From Sphingopyxis flava (lineage in GTDB: Bacteria; Pseudomonadota; Alphaproteobacteria; Sphingomonadales; Sphingomonadaceae): a stretch of 64,000 nucleotides of DNA. The translations under genes and the position numbers were made by a program. Positions 7,868 through 17,324 of the stretch are shown here, piece after piece. The notes under the pieces were generated by a model. It was not told the origin of the DNA. It was given only the letters and a program-made list of their open reading frames with translations, and ran no database searches. Location of the stretch: contig NZ_FUYP01000016.1 of the NCBI RefSeq assembly GCF_900168005.1, positions 1 to 64,000 on the forward strand. Reading direction: 5' to 3'. How positions within the stretch are numbered: the first letter of the stretch is position 1; every line of letters starts with the position of its first letter.

Positions 7868-7913
7868 TCATCTAGGCGCGCTCATGCGTGCCTGGAGCGG
7901 CGCCCGGACGAGG

Positions 7914-8510
7914 TCAGCTTAGGCTGCGGAAGGTGACCGACCAGCGCGGCTCGTTCATCGCGGCGATGCTATGCTCCCACGCGTTTCGGGCTTCCCCGGA
8001 AAGATGATAGGCCGAGCGCGGAGCGAGCGCGGCCTCCGCGCGCTCAAACCTTGTGCCCTTGCGCCGACGGAAGCGCATCACGGCGCGCGCGCCGAGCGAG
8101 ATTCCAATGACATGATCAAAGACAGGGCGATCCCGGTGCCAGCCGATGCCTGCACCGACGCCATATTCGATGAGCAGAAGCTGTGCGAGCGCGTCGGTCT
8201 CAAGACCTGCAAAGCGCGCGGCGCGGGCCCGCAGCGGCTCGATCCAGCCAGGGATCGGATCGCCCGGCGCAAAACGGTTGGTCTCAAAATCATAAGTCCA
8301 GCCGAAAGAGCGGGTCAGTCTTTTCCCCTCCCACCGCTGAAAACGAAATGGCGTGAGGCGGGCATCGCAAATCCGGGCAATGAGGGTGCGCTCCTCGGCC
8401 TCGCTGATGATATTTTCAGCATAGGCGAGGCCGGGAGGGCCGACGGACCCGAAAAGGTCAGCCTGGAGCGCCCCGCCTGCCCCGGATGAGGCGTCTTTCT
8501 TGATGGTCAT
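7914..8510 (-). CDS. AlkB-like 2-oxoglutarate/Fe(II) dioxygenase
   Basis: Oxidative demethylases of the AlkB superfamily remove alkyl groups from DNA/RNA bases or modify proteins using 2-oxoglutarate, O2 and Fe(II). The iron triad is visible: WHRDRPVF gives His125 and Asp127, and WEHSI gives His180. The 2-oxoglutarate-binding arginine region is RWSVTFRSL (about residues 189-195). The ALKBH-like substrate lid RFQRWEGKRLTRSFGW and the conserved NRF/PGWI region precede the core. Length (198 aa) is normal. ATG 8510 starts MTIKKD. The gene stands alone and converges with the small frame ending at 7867. Confidence 0.9.
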   Translation of the reverse strand: MTIKKDASSGAGGALQADLFGSVGPPGLAYAENIISEAEERTLIARICDARLTPFRFQRWEGKRLTRSFGWTYDFETNRFAPGDPIPGWIEPLRARAARFAGLETDALAQLLLIEYGVGAGIGWHRDRPVFDHVIGISLGARAVMRFRRRKGTRFERAEAALAPRSAYHLSGEARNAWEHSIAAMNEPRWSVTFRSLS

Positions 8511-8666
8511 GGCCGCGGGCTCCCGCGGCGATCTACGCTCGCCGCAAGGTGGCCGGGGCCGTGCCTGCTTATGAAATCGCCGCGATAAGGGGCTGCCGGA
8601 AAGTTCGCCACCATAAGAACATAATCAGAACATCCTGGGTTGCAAGGGCAGCGCCCCGGCTTCCTC

Positions 8667-10367
8667 TCACCTGCGCTGGTTGTACATTTCGGTCGGCCCT
8701 GGATATTCGCGGCCGTCGTCCGGCCCGACTTCGCGCGCAACGAGCGCATTCACCATCTTGTTGAGCCGCAGCACCGTCGCCTTGTGCTTTGGGTCATTTG
8801 CAAGGTTGGAAATTTCGCCGGGGTCAGCGTGCGTATCGTAAAGCTCAAGGTCATTAAGCGCGGTGAGCGTCTTCCAGTCGCTCGGTGTATGATGCTCCGC
8901 TGGCGCAAAATAGCGCGCGAACTTGTAACGCCCGTCATGGACACCGCGGTGCAGGCGCCGCTTCGAAAGGTCGAAGCGCTTGCTGTAATCGGGCTCGCCC
9001 GTGGGAAGCGTTGCGGTCCGGTTCTCGGTCGGCTCCCAATAATGGGCGACCGCATAGTTGAAAAGATGCCCCCGCCGATCGCGCTCGGTCGGCGATGCAG
9101 GCGAAGTGAGCAGGCTCGACACGTCGACGCCGGGAAGGCCGGGGTAGCGCTCTGCCTGGTCGCCCGCCGAAAGCCCGGCAAGGCCCATCAAGGTCGGAGC
9201 AACGTCGATCGCACCCATGAGGCCCTTGGTCGTGCGTCCGCCCGCGACATCGGGATGCGCGATGATCATCGGGATATTCACCTCTTCGCGGTACATGGTC
9301 GCGCCCTTCTGGCGCATCCCGTGCGCGCCGGCGCGCTCGCCATGGTCGCTTGTGTAGATGATGATCGTGTTGTCGATCTGGCCGCTCTCCTTGAGCGCCC
9401 AGAGCAATTGGCCGAGGCGCCGGTCGACGTCGCGCAGGCAATTATAATAATAGTTGATGAAGCGGTGCCAGCTCTCCTCGTCGTCGTGGCGCATGACGCC
9501 GTAGAAGAGGTCGTTGAGGCGGACGATTGCGCGGTGCGCCTCGGGCTTTGTGCTAAGATCGTCCTTGTAGAAGCTTTCCGGCAGGTCGAATTTATTGTCG
9601 ACCTCGTAGAGCGGGTCGCCAGGCTCGCGGCGAAGCGGGCCCAAAATGTTCGGGTCGGGCCGGCTTTCCGCCTGCTTGCCCGTCGCGTCGTAGAACATGA
9701 TGTCGTGCGGGTTGACGAGCCCGACGACCTGAAACCAGGGCTTGCCGCCGGCCTTGTCACCTCGCGCATAGTCGAAGATCGCGCGCGCCGCGTCACCCGC
9801 AACGAACATGTCGGATTTATAACCGTCCCATGTCAGCCCCACCTCTTCGCCGTCGAAGCCATAGTCGTGAAAGCCGTATTTCTCCATCGCGCGCTCGGTC
9901 GTCGGGTAGACCCCGCCCGGAATGCGCGTCCAGTTGCGCTCATGGTTGATCCGGCTGAGGTGCCACTTGCCCTTGTAGGAGGTGTAATAGCCTGCCGCCT
10001 GCATCATGTGGCCGAGCGTCGGCATGTCCTCGGCAGCCACGGGATGGGGGGCATTGTCGCTGTTGAGGAACAGCCCCGTTTGCTGGGTGTGATGTCCCTG
10101 GAAGATTGTCGAGCGCGACGGCGTGCAGGGCGTGGTGTGGACGTTATAATTTTCAACCAGAAGCCCGCGTTCGAGCAGTTCGCGGTGCGCCGGGAGCTTT
10201 TCAAGCAATCCCTTGGGATAGCTCGCGATGCTCTGCTCCTGGTCGGTGACGATCATCAGGACGTTGAGCTTCTTGCCGTTCTTCGCAAGGGCCGGCATCG
10301 CAAGGCCGGCCGCCGCCAGCGCTCCCATGCCACCGACAAATGTCCGCCGATTCACGTCCCAACTCAT
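8667..10367 (-). CDS. Sulfatase (formylglycine type, Tat-exported)
   Basis: Sulfatases hydrolyse sulfate esters with a formylglycine made from Cys or Ser. The activating motif here is TTPCTPSRSTIFQGHHTQQTG, a Cys-type C-x-P-S-R core at about residue 81. The N terminus MSWDVNRRTFVGG followed by a hydrophobic Ala-rich stretch is a twin-arginine signal, so the enzyme is periplasmic. Metal-binding features include IVTDQEQ and, later, YTSDHGERAGAHGM. ATG 10367 is chosen because AAGGAG lies seven bases upstream (TTG 10373 is less likely). It sits 80 bases downstream of a TonB-dependent receptor on the same strand, suggesting that the receptor imports the sulfated substrate. The substrate cannot be read from sequence. 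Confidence 0.9.
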   Translation of the reverse strand: MSWDVNRRTFVGGMGALAAAGLAMPALAKNGKKLNVLMIVTDQEQSIASYPKGLLEKLPAHRELLERGLLVENYNVHTTPCTPSRSTIFQGHHTQQTGLFLNSDNAPHPVAAEDMPTLGHMMQAAGYYTSYKGKWHLSRINHERNWTRIPGGVYPTTERAMEKYGFHDYGFDGEEVGLTWDGYKSDMFVAGDAARAIFDYARGDKAGGKPWFQVVGLVNPHDIMFYDATGKQAESRPDPNILGPLRREPGDPLYEVDNKFDLPESFYKDDLSTKPEAHRAIVRLNDLFYGVMRHDDEESWHRFINYYYNCLRDVDRRLGQLLWALKESGQIDNTIIIYTSDHGERAGAHGMRQKGATMYREEVNIPMIIAHPDVAGGRTTKGLMGAIDVAPTLMGLAGLSAGDQAERYPGLPGVDVSSLLTSPASPTERDRRGHLFNYAVAHYWEPTENRTATLPTGEPDYSKRFDLSKRRLHRGVHDGRYKFARYFAPAEHHTPSDWKTLTALNDLELYDTHADPGEISNLANDPKHKATVLRLNKMVNALVAREVGPDDGREYPGPTEMYNQRR

Positions 10368-10446
10368 CGTCAATCTCCTTGTGTCCCCATGTTCTTCGCC
10401 CGCGGCGCCGCGAGGCTGCGCCGCGGGCGTAGCAGCTTAGCTTTGG

Positions 10447-12717
10447 TTAGAATTTGAACGCCACGTCGACGCCGAATTCGCGCGGCGGCTGGTAGAATTG
10501 CTGGATCGGCGTCGCGCCCGCCGAGATCGCACCCGAAATCACCTTCTGGTTGGTGAGGTTCGAGCCATAGAGCGTGACCTTCCACCTATCGTTCTCGCCG
10601 GCGATTGCGATGCTCGCGTTCACCAGCACGACTTCCTTGCGGTAATAGCCCGGATTGTTGTCGCGCCCCCAGGTGTTGAAGCGGGCCGAGTAGCGCGCAT
10701 CGCTGTGCAGCTTGATCTCGCCGAATCCCATCGGGATCACATAGTCGGCCGACAGGCTGCCGCTCCATTTGGGCGCATTGGCAAGTTCGAGACCGGTCGA
10801 GTCGGTCGGGACGGCGAAGGTGCCGTTGGGAACGCCGTTGAGGAGCACCGGCACCGCAGGGCCGCACTGCCCGGGCTCGGGCGCGCCGTCGGTGAACGCG
10901 CCGTTGGTGTCCGCGCAGAAGTCGGTGTAACGCGCGTGCAGATAGGCGATGTTCGCGCCCAGGGTGAAGTTGTGCGACGGCCGCAGCAGCGTCTCGACCT
11001 CGAAACCATAGATTTCCGCAGCCGCGACGTTCGTCGTGATATTCTCCGCCCGGACCGAGCCCATCTTCGTTACCGCGCTTTGAAGATCGCGATATTTGTT
11101 GAGGAAGCCTGCGACGTTGAACCGCAGCAAACGATCGAAAAGGTCGGTCTTGGCGCCAACCTCGAAGGCGTTGACGCGCTCGGGGTTATAGGGGCCCACA
11201 TTTTCAGGGATCGTTCCGCGCGAATTATAGCCGCCGGCCTTATAGCCTTGCGAATAATTGGCGTAGACCATCGCTGCGGGGGCAAGCTTATACTCGACCG
11301 TCAGGCGCGGCGTGAATTCGGCCCAGCTCGCCTTGAGGCTGCTTTCGAAGGAGGATATCTGGTTGCCATTCACCAGCACCTGCGAGCCAATGTCGTATTT
11401 CTTGCGGTCGTGGCTGTAGCGGCCGCCGATCGAGAGCGTCAGCCGCTCGGTCGGATGCGCGTTGACAAGCGCGAACAGGGCGTAGCTTTCGGTGTCCTGG
11501 TTAAGCTGCGCGAGCGTGGTCGTGGTGGGGTTGGCGAGCACCATGTTGAACTGGCGCCACTTGTCGGCCTGGTAATAGGCGCCGATGACAAAATCGACCG
11601 GCTCGTCGGCGGGCGAGACATAACGCAGCTCTGCGCTCTTCGAATGGCCCGAAAAATCGCGCAAGACATCGAGCTGCGGCGCGGGCGTGATCAGACCATC
11701 GAAGTCGCCGCGGGTCACATAGTCAAGATGTCGATAGCCGAGCACTGCCGTGATCGATCCATATCCGACGTCAAGATTCGACGTCCACGACCCGCCGTAG
11801 CTTTCGGTGTTGGCATATGGATCGAAGGGCACCGCCGCCTTGCGCACGTCGGTCTTCACAATGTCGGGCAAAAGATCCCAATTGGGGTCCCCATTGTCGA
11901 GAACGTGCGGCGCGGGGCCGGTGGTTTTCTGCTTCAGCCAGTCAACCACCAGCGTCGAATTGAAAGCGCCGCCCTGATCGAAATTGAGCGCACCGCGCAC
12001 CGACTTGACGTTCGCGCCATTGAGGCGGTTGCCCGTCACGACGTTGCGGCTGTAGCCATCATAATCGCGGAAATTGACCGCGATCTTGGCGGCGAGCGCA
12101 TCGCCCGCGAAGCGCCCCGTGTTGATCTTGCCGCGGAACTGCTTGAGCCCGTATGAACCCGCCGTAAGCCGGACTTCGCCGCCGAAATCATCGGTCGGGC
12201 GCGCGGTAATGACGTTGATCGTACCGGCAAGATTGTTCTTGCCGAACAAGACGCCCTGCGGCCCCTTCAGCACTTCGATGCGCTCGACGTCGAACAGGTC
12301 GAGCATCGTGCTCGACACGAAGGGGATATAGACGCCGTCGATGATCGTGCTGACTTTGGGGTCGGCGTTGGGATCGGGGTCGGCGGTGCTCATGCCGCGG
12401 ATCGAGATCATCGGGACATTCGCAACGAGACCTTGCGTTTGCAGGACGACGTTGGGCGCGAGACCGTTGAGGCTGGTGATGTTGGTGCTGCCGCTCGCCT
12501 CGACCATCTCGGTGTTGAAGGCGGAAATCGCGATCGGCACATCCTGGACGCTTTCGGATCGTCGCTGCGCCGTCACGACGATATCGCCGCCATAATTTTC
12601 CTCGGCGGCCGCGGCGCTGTCGTCGACCGGCAGGGTGGTGTCCGACTGCGCCTGGACCGGCGCGGCCGCGAGCGCGGCAATCGTGGTTGAAATCAAGAAA
12701 AGTCCCGTTTTTTTCAT
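10447..12717 (-). CDS. TonB-dependent outer-membrane receptor (sulfatase-linked)
   Basis: A 756-aa outer-membrane active transporter. ATG 12717 has GGAGG seven bases upstream and gives a signal peptide (MKKTGLFLISTTIAALAAAP...AQA). The plug domain follows: DIVVTAQRRSESVQDVPIAISAF is a TonB-box/plug start of the sphingomonad type, and LKGPQGVLFGKNNLAGTINV is the usual plug hallmark. The rest is beta-barrel ending in Phe (VDVAFKF). It is probably co-transcribed with the sulfatase gene downstream. The substrate is unknown; a sulfated organic compound is a reasonable guess. Confidence 0.93.
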   Translation of the reverse strand: MKKTGLFLISTTIAALAAAPVQAQSDTTLPVDDSAAAAEENYGGDIVVTAQRRSESVQDVPIAISAFNTEMVEASGSTNITSLNGLAPNVVLQTQGLVANVPMISIRGMSTADPDPNADPKVSTIIDGVYIPFVSSTMLDLFDVERIEVLKGPQGVLFGKNNLAGTINVITARPTDDFGGEVRLTAGSYGLKQFRGKINTGRFAGDALAAKIAVNFRDYDGYSRNVVTGNRLNGANVKSVRGALNFDQGGAFNSTLVVDWLKQKTTGPAPHVLDNGDPNWDLLPDIVKTDVRKAAVPFDPYANTESYGGSWTSNLDVGYGSITAVLGYRHLDYVTRGDFDGLITPAPQLDVLRDFSGHSKSAELRYVSPADEPVDFVIGAYYQADKWRQFNMVLANPTTTTLAQLNQDTESYALFALVNAHPTERLTLSIGGRYSHDRKKYDIGSQVLVNGNQISSFESSLKASWAEFTPRLTVEYKLAPAAMVYANYSQGYKAGGYNSRGTIPENVGPYNPERVNAFEVGAKTDLFDRLLRFNVAGFLNKYRDLQSAVTKMGSVRAENITTNVAAAEIYGFEVETLLRPSHNFTLGANIAYLHARYTDFCADTNGAFTDGAPEPGQCGPAVPVLLNGVPNGTFAVPTDSTGLELANAPKWSGSLSADYVIPMGFGEIKLHSDARYSARFNTWGRDNNPGYYRKEVVLVNASIAIAGENDRWKVTLYGSNLTNQKVISGAISAGATPIQQFYQPPREFGVDVAFKF

Positions 12718-13130
12718 TTCTGTCCTCCAAAACTGAATCGCGCGCGCCAGTTCTTCCCGCACGCGCGAGCGCGGCGGAGATGCGGGCATTGCGCATCCGA
12801 CCCTTGTTTTTGGAACGGGGTGCCTTTGTCGAAGCCTCTTTGTCGTCGGCGCGGGAAATCTTTTGATTCTCACTGCGTGCCGACGGTTTTCCATCCGTCC
12901 CGCCGCCTGATTATCAGTCTCAAAAAATACTTCAAGTACTAAGTATATTTTTCAGTTTGCGCTGCTGCCGCCTCGCGCAAGATGCTCCCTTGCCGGCAAG
13001 CAGCCCCCCGACCGGGCGGTCTTTTTGCAAGGGCTTCGAGAGGAGAGGAGATTTCGCGCGAGGGTGCTGCCTCGCTCCTAAGCTTGCGATTCAGGAGCCT
13101 CTTGGCCCCTCGGGATGTAATTTATCCGCT
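12718..13130. other. Intergenic region with palindromic AAGTACT elements
   Basis: This lies between the receptor start and the 3' end of the kinase gene. Near 12927-12946 an AT-rich block holds TACTTCAAGTA (perfect 11-base palindrome, 12928-12938) overlapping AGTACT (12935-12940), flanked by ATACTT/AAGTAT arms. It could be an operator for the receptor-sulfatase operon. A related TAAGTACTTA lies upstream of the second receptor at 38218. No convincing gene was seen in this stretch. Confidence 0.4.
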
Positions 13131-14264
13131 TCAGCTTTCGAGCGCAGTGCGCGGCACCGCGATCGAAACGAAGAGGCCATCCGCCCTCCAATCGCGGTCG
13201 ATCGATGCCTTGAGCGTCGCAGCAACGCCCTTTTCAAGACGCGTACCGAAGCCTTCGCGCGCGCGGGCGATATCGCCTTCGGCAGGCAGTGCGCCGCCCC
13301 TTTCCTCCCAGCGAAGGCGGACATCGTGCCCGCCGCGCTCGACGCGAACGATAAGCTGGCCTTCGGGCACCGACAGCGCGCCATATTTTGCGGCATTGGT
13401 CGCAAGTTCGTTGAGCAGCAGCGCGATGTGCGTGACGGCTCGCCCGCCTACAAGACATTCGTCTCCCTCGACGAAGATCCGCTCGCCGGCCAGATAGGGC
13501 GCCAGGATCGCGTGAATCAACGCGAGAAGTTCCGTCTGCTGATGGGAAGGGTGACCTCCATCGGCCTGCCCCATCGTCAGCTCATGCGCGCGCGCCAGCG
13601 CCTGCAGGCGATCCTGGATCATGCCGACGGTATCTTCGAGCGTTCCGCCCGCGCGCGAGCTGATCGCGACAATCGCATTGGCGAGCGCAAAGAGATTCTT
13701 CACGCGGTGATGCATTTCGCCCATGAGAAGCTTCTGCTGCTCCTGGGCGTTCCGCCGCTCGGTGATGTCGCGGGCGATTTTCGAGGCGCCGACGATGGTC
13801 CCATGCGCGTCGTGGATCGGCGAAATGGTGAGCGAGATGTCGACGAGCTCGCCGTTCTTGCGAAGTCGCTGCGTCTCGAACGGCAAGATGCGGCGCCCCT
13901 GCTGTATCGCCGCAAGAATACGGGGTTCTTCATCCAGTCGGGCCGGCGGGATCAGGATCGTCACCGATTTGCCGATGACCTCTTCGGGAGCGTAACCGAA
14001 AAGGCGCGTCGCTCCCTCGTTCCAGCTTTGGATAATGCCATGGAGGTCCTTGCTGATGATCGCGTCGTTCGACCCCTCGATAATCGCTGCCAGCCAGTCC
14101 CGCGGGTCCGGAACACCGCTCAAGGCGGCATTGACGGCGGCCTGTCTCCCCGGCGGCGGCAAGGATCCGGCGACACGCGCGTCGAAGGGCGCGCGCCCGC
14201 TGATGGGCCCGGCGGGGAGTCCGCTGCCCGGCTCCGCGGGAATACTGCCGTTAAGATCCGCCAT
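13131..14264 (-). CDS. PAS-domain sensor histidine kinase, HWE family
   Basis: A soluble signal-transduction kinase of 377 aa. ATG 14264 (MADLNG) is chosen because GGAG lies six to seven bases upstream. A PAS domain covers about residues 55-175 (IIEGSNDAIISKDLHGIIQSWNEG, FGYAPEEVIGKSV, SKIARDITER). It is followed by the phosphoacceptor helix LLMGEMHHRVKNLFALANAI, the signature of HWE/HisKA_2 kinases, and an ATPase segment with LLLNELATNAAKYGAL and GFGTRL. No membrane segments are seen. Kinases of this class in alphaproteobacteria often feed the general stress response through PhyR, but no partner gene is adjacent. Confidence 0.9.
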   Translation of the reverse strand: MADLNGSIPAEPGSGLPAGPISGRAPFDARVAGSLPPPGRQAAVNAALSGVPDPRDWLAAIIEGSNDAIISKDLHGIIQSWNEGATRLFGYAPEEVIGKSVTILIPPARLDEEPRILAAIQQGRRILPFETQRLRKNGELVDISLTISPIHDAHGTIVGASKIARDITERRNAQEQQKLLMGEMHHRVKNLFALANAIVAISSRAGGTLEDTVGMIQDRLQALARAHELTMGQADGGHPSHQQTELLALIHAILAPYLAGERIFVEGDECLVGGRAVTHIALLLNELATNAAKYGALSVPEGQLIVRVERGGHDVRLRWEERGGALPAEGDIARAREGFGTRLEKGVAATLKASIDRDWRADGLFVSIAVPRTALES

Positions 14265-14599
14265 TTGTGCTCCTATTGCCCTCAGGGGCCTGAGCATGGG
14301 CGCTCGCCGTGAGTAAGACAAGCTATAGCGGTGCTCTGCCCGGCAGGGCTGTGCTTAGAATTTTTGCGAGAGGAAGAGCGATTGCTGACTGCGGGGGACA
14401 GAAGCGCGCGCCCCTAATAGCATGAAAAATCATCACTTCTTGAACGAGGGCTGCGACGGATCCTGCAAAAGCGCGCGCGTGACGAGACGTGCATGGAGTT
14501 GGACAGACGGTTCGGGTCGCCCTTCGCCGCGCCTCTGCATCTTCCCTCTCCCCTGGCTGCGCCCATCACGGCCGGCGGGGCGCAAGGGGCCGCGCGCGG
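14265..14599. other. Gap between the kinase and the trb module
   Basis: No gene or RNA was recognised here. The stretch separates the kinase (host-like) from trbI, the last gene of the conjugation operon, so one edge of the integrated element may lie in it. I could not find a direct repeat that would mark an attachment site. Confidence 0.4.
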
Positions 14600-15805
14600 T
14601 CACGACCCCGCGCCGGTTTCAAAGATGAGATCGCGCGTGACGAGCACATGCAGCGCCGCGCCTGCACGGACGGTCACCGTCGGCGGGCGGGCTACTTGCC
14701 TTTCCACAAGCCGGCGCCCCGTTTGATGGACCGTATCCTGGCCGCTCTCGCGCAGCGCCCGCAGCAGCGGCTCATCGCTACCGCTTCCAAGCTCGGCCCC
14801 GATCCCGAGCAGCGACGACACGAGCGCGGCGCGTGTCATCGCTCCCCAGTGATAATCAGTCCGGTCGCCAATCCCCGCCTTGCCGCTTGCATCGCTTCCA
14901 GGAAGCCGCCCGAGTTCGAGCGAGCGTCCGCCGGGAAGGATCAATCGGTCCCACGCCAGCAAGACGCGGCTTTGTCCCGCCGCCACGTCGCTTGCATATT
15001 CGCCGATGAGCCGCGCGCCTTGCGGGATCAGAAGCAGCGCGCCGGTCGGGCTGTCGTAGACATTCTGCGTCACCTGCGCGGTCACCTGGCCGGGAAGATC
15101 CGAGTGGACCGCGGTAATCAGGGCTGCAGGAATGATACTTCCTGCCTGGAGAACTCTGGGCGAGCTCGGATCATGAAGCCGATGACGGCTCTCGGGCGTG
15201 ACCGCGCGCTCTGCCAAAAATGCGCTGCGCGATCCGCTCTCATTCCTGTCGCGGCGAGAGGCTTCCGCCTCGCCCATTGGGCGCGGCGCCCCTGCGCCAG
15301 GCTCGGCGGTCGCTGATCGCCCCTCAAGAAACAACCGGCTCGCGCGCGCCGCTTCGCGCTCCTGCCTCGCGCGCAGGCGCGCTTCCTTCTTTGGCCCTGG
15401 TTCGCGCGCCGGGGCGGGATGGGCAGCATGCTCGTCGGATCCCGCCCCGCCATCGGCGGCGAGGGGCACGGCTGCGCTTGCAAGATCGGCGGGGCGCGGC
15501 GGACCAGGGTCAGCCAAAGCGCCATAGTCGGCGGGGCTTCCCGCAAGCGGCCCCGGCCGCCCCGGAGTCTCGGCGTGATAGACATTTTCGCGGCGCGTGG
15601 GGGTCGCAGGCTCGAGCGCATAGATCAGCGCGCCGCCGATCAGGAGTCCCGCCGCCCCGCCGAGCACCGCGAGCGCCTTTCGCGAGAGCCGCATCGTTTT
15701 CGGAAGGTCTGCGCTGAGCCGGAGGCTTTCCCGGCTCGGGGGCGAGCCAGGCGGAGGGGCTCCAATCTCTTCCCCGGCAGAAGCCCGAGCCTCAGGCGGG
15801 ATCAC
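14600..15805 (-). CDS. trbI: Conjugal transfer protein TrbI (VirB10-like)
   Basis: Part of the type IV secretion channel: an inner-membrane-anchored protein that spans the periplasm and contacts the outer-membrane complex. Residues about 40-65 include one transmembrane helix (LAVLGGAAGLLIGGALIYAL). A Pro/Ala/Glu-rich periplasmic linker follows, then the C-terminal VirB10 domain (VLQAGSIIPAALITAVHSDLPGQVTAQVTQNVYDSPTG, LLIPQGARLIGEYASDV). Length 401 aa is normal. The gene overlaps trbG by four bases (ATGA), showing translational coupling. It is last in the operon. Confidence 0.93.
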   Translation of the reverse strand: MIPPEARASAGEEIGAPPPGSPPSRESLRLSADLPKTMRLSRKALAVLGGAAGLLIGGALIYALEPATPTRRENVYHAETPGRPGPLAGSPADYGALADPGPPRPADLASAAVPLAADGGAGSDEHAAHPAPAREPGPKKEARLRARQEREAARASRLFLEGRSATAEPGAGAPRPMGEAEASRRDRNESGSRSAFLAERAVTPESRHRLHDPSSPRVLQAGSIIPAALITAVHSDLPGQVTAQVTQNVYDSPTGALLLIPQGARLIGEYASDVAAGQSRVLLAWDRLILPGGRSLELGRLPGSDASGKAGIGDRTDYHWGAMTRAALVSSLLGIGAELGSGSDEPLLRALRESGQDTVHQTGRRLVERQVARPPTVTVRAGAALHVLVTRDLIFETGAGS

Positions 15806-16641
15806 CGGCCGCCTCGGCGCGGCTCGTCGCGGCGAATGCGAACCTCGCGCGCGGCCTTCCCCACGCCGAGCCGGAGCACCGCGCGATCGAACAGCCGGTC
15901 GACGAGCAGATAGCGGCCGCGGACGCGGTAGTTCACAAGCTCGGCCTCGCCGCCTTCATTGAGGAGGAAGATCGGCGGCATGTCGTGGGACGCTATCCCG
16001 CTTGCAAATTCCACAAATGTCTGCCGGCCATCATCGAAGACGCGCAGCGGCCTCCAGGGCACTTTGTCGCCCGAAATCCGGTAGCGAAAATCGAGACGAG
16101 CGGGGTCAATGCCCGCCGCGACCGGTTCTCGCCTTTCTTGCTCGGACGCCGCGGCGTTAAGCGCGATCAGCGCATCTGCCGGGTAGGTCCACGACACCTG
16201 CGCCATGTAAGTTGCCGGCGTCGATCGCAATTCGAGATGATAGGTCCGGCGGTCGGTGTTGATAACGAGATTGGTGGAAATGTCAGATCGCGTGGGCTTG
16301 ACCAGCAGATGGACGCGGCGCGATGCGCCCGCACCGCTCACCGTGTCGCCGATGATCCACCGCACCGTGTCGCCGGCGGCAACCGGTCCTGGGCCCACGA
16401 GCGCTTCGCCAGCTTCAAGGACAATATCGGTCACCTGTCCCGGGGCTGTATAAACCTGATAGAGCGCGCCATCGGACCAGGCATATTGCTGGATCGCGTT
16501 GCGATAGGCTTGGAGGTCAGGCTCAACACGCGCCTCGGCATTGGCCTTGCCGACGCGCGCGCGCGGGTCGCGAGCTTCGGAAGCAGCGACGGGCGCGAGC
16601 AGCATCGTTGCAGCGGCAATCAGGAAAATGGGCGTCGTCAT
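15802..16641 (-). CDS. trbG: Conjugal transfer protein TrbG (VirB9-like)
   Basis: Outer-membrane-complex component of the mating-pair apparatus. ATG 16641 overlaps the trbF stop (ATGA) and gives a signal peptide (MTTPIFLIAAATMLLAPVAASEA). The mature part carries the VirB9/TrbG pattern: AWSDGALYQVYTAPGQVTDIVLEAGE, STNLVINTDRRTYHLELRS, then WRPLRVFDDGRQTFVEF and the C-terminal NYRVRGRYLLVDRLFD segment. Length 279 aa is normal. It sits between trbF and trbI in the standard order. Confidence 0.93.
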   Translation of the reverse strand: MTTPIFLIAAATMLLAPVAASEARDPRARVGKANAEARVEPDLQAYRNAIQQYAWSDGALYQVYTAPGQVTDIVLEAGEALVGPGPVAAGDTVRWIIGDTVSGAGASRRVHLLVKPTRSDISTNLVINTDRRTYHLELRSTPATYMAQVSWTYPADALIALNAAASEQERREPVAAGIDPARLDFRYRISGDKVPWRPLRVFDDGRQTFVEFASGIASHDMPPIFLLNEGGEAELVNYRVRGRYLLVDRLFDRAVLRLGVGKAAREVRIRRDEPRRGGR

Positions 16642-17321
16642 TGGCTGAGTTCCTTTGACCATGAAAGGGCAGTGACAAAGAGCCCGAGCGGGTTCTTGCG
16701 AAGCGCGTCGGGCGTGCGCGGCGGCTCGATGCGGACGGTGACGATGGCCGACCAGCGCGAGCGTTCGGTGAGGCTGCCGTCCTGATATCGCCGCTCGGTC
16801 CAGGCGATGCGGAAGCTGTCGCGCGATGCGCGAATGACGCTCGAGACATCGACGGCGACCTGGACCTTCCCAATCTCGGCGAAGGGATCGCTATCGCGCG
16901 CATAGTCATTGAGCGCCCGCGCGCCCGCATCTCGCGCAAAGTCATAGGCAGCGAGCCAGTCGTTACGCAGGACCACCGGATCCGCCGGAATCGAGCGCAC
17001 ATGCTCGATGAAGCGGGCCAGGTGAAAGGCGATCTGGGGATCGCTGGGGTTCCAGGCAGCGTCGGCCGGGGCGACCGCCCTCGCCTCGCCGAACTTGTCG
17101 ACTTCAACGACCCAGGGTGTGATCGTACCGCGCGCCGAGTGCCAAACGAGCGCGGCTCCCAGGCCGCCTGCAAGGGCAAGACAGCCGAAAAAGGCGAGGC
17201 GCCAGTTCTTCGCCTGGACGCGGGCGGATCCGATCCTGTCATCCCAGACCTGCGCCGCGCGCTGGTAGGGGGTGACGGGAAAGGGCGAGCGTCCATAGCG
17301 GACCGAAGGTCGTCGAAACAT
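16638..17321 (-). CDS. trbF: Conjugal transfer protein TrbF (VirB8-like)
   Basis: Inner-membrane assembly factor of the secretion channel, 227 aa. The N terminus is cytoplasmic (PYQRAAQVWDDRIGSARVQAKNWR), with one transmembrane helix at about residues 42-62 (LAFFGCLALAGGLGAALVW). The rest is a periplasmic NTF2-like VirB8 domain (VEVDKFGEA, then FRIAWTERRYQDGSL). It follows trbL by three bases and overlaps trbG by four, so it belongs to the same transcript. Confidence 0.92.
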   Translation of the reverse strand: MFRRPSVRYGRSPFPVTPYQRAAQVWDDRIGSARVQAKNWRLAFFGCLALAGGLGAALVWHSARGTITPWVVEVDKFGEARAVAPADAAWNPSDPQIAFHLARFIEHVRSIPADPVVLRNDWLAAYDFARDAGARALNDYARDSDPFAEIGKVQVAVDVSSVIRASRDSFRIAWTERRYQDGSLTERSRWSAIVTVRIEPPRTPDALRKNPLGLFVTALSWSKELSQ

Positions 17322-17324
17322 GCG

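Noticed and set aside
8640-10457. Long plus-strand open frame over the sulfatase
   Set aside because: Antisense shadow; the minus strand carries clear sulfatase motifs.
13010-13026. GACCG-GG-CGGTC hairpin followed by TTTTT on the plus strand
   Set aside because: It would terminate rightward transcription, but no plus-strand gene lies upstream.
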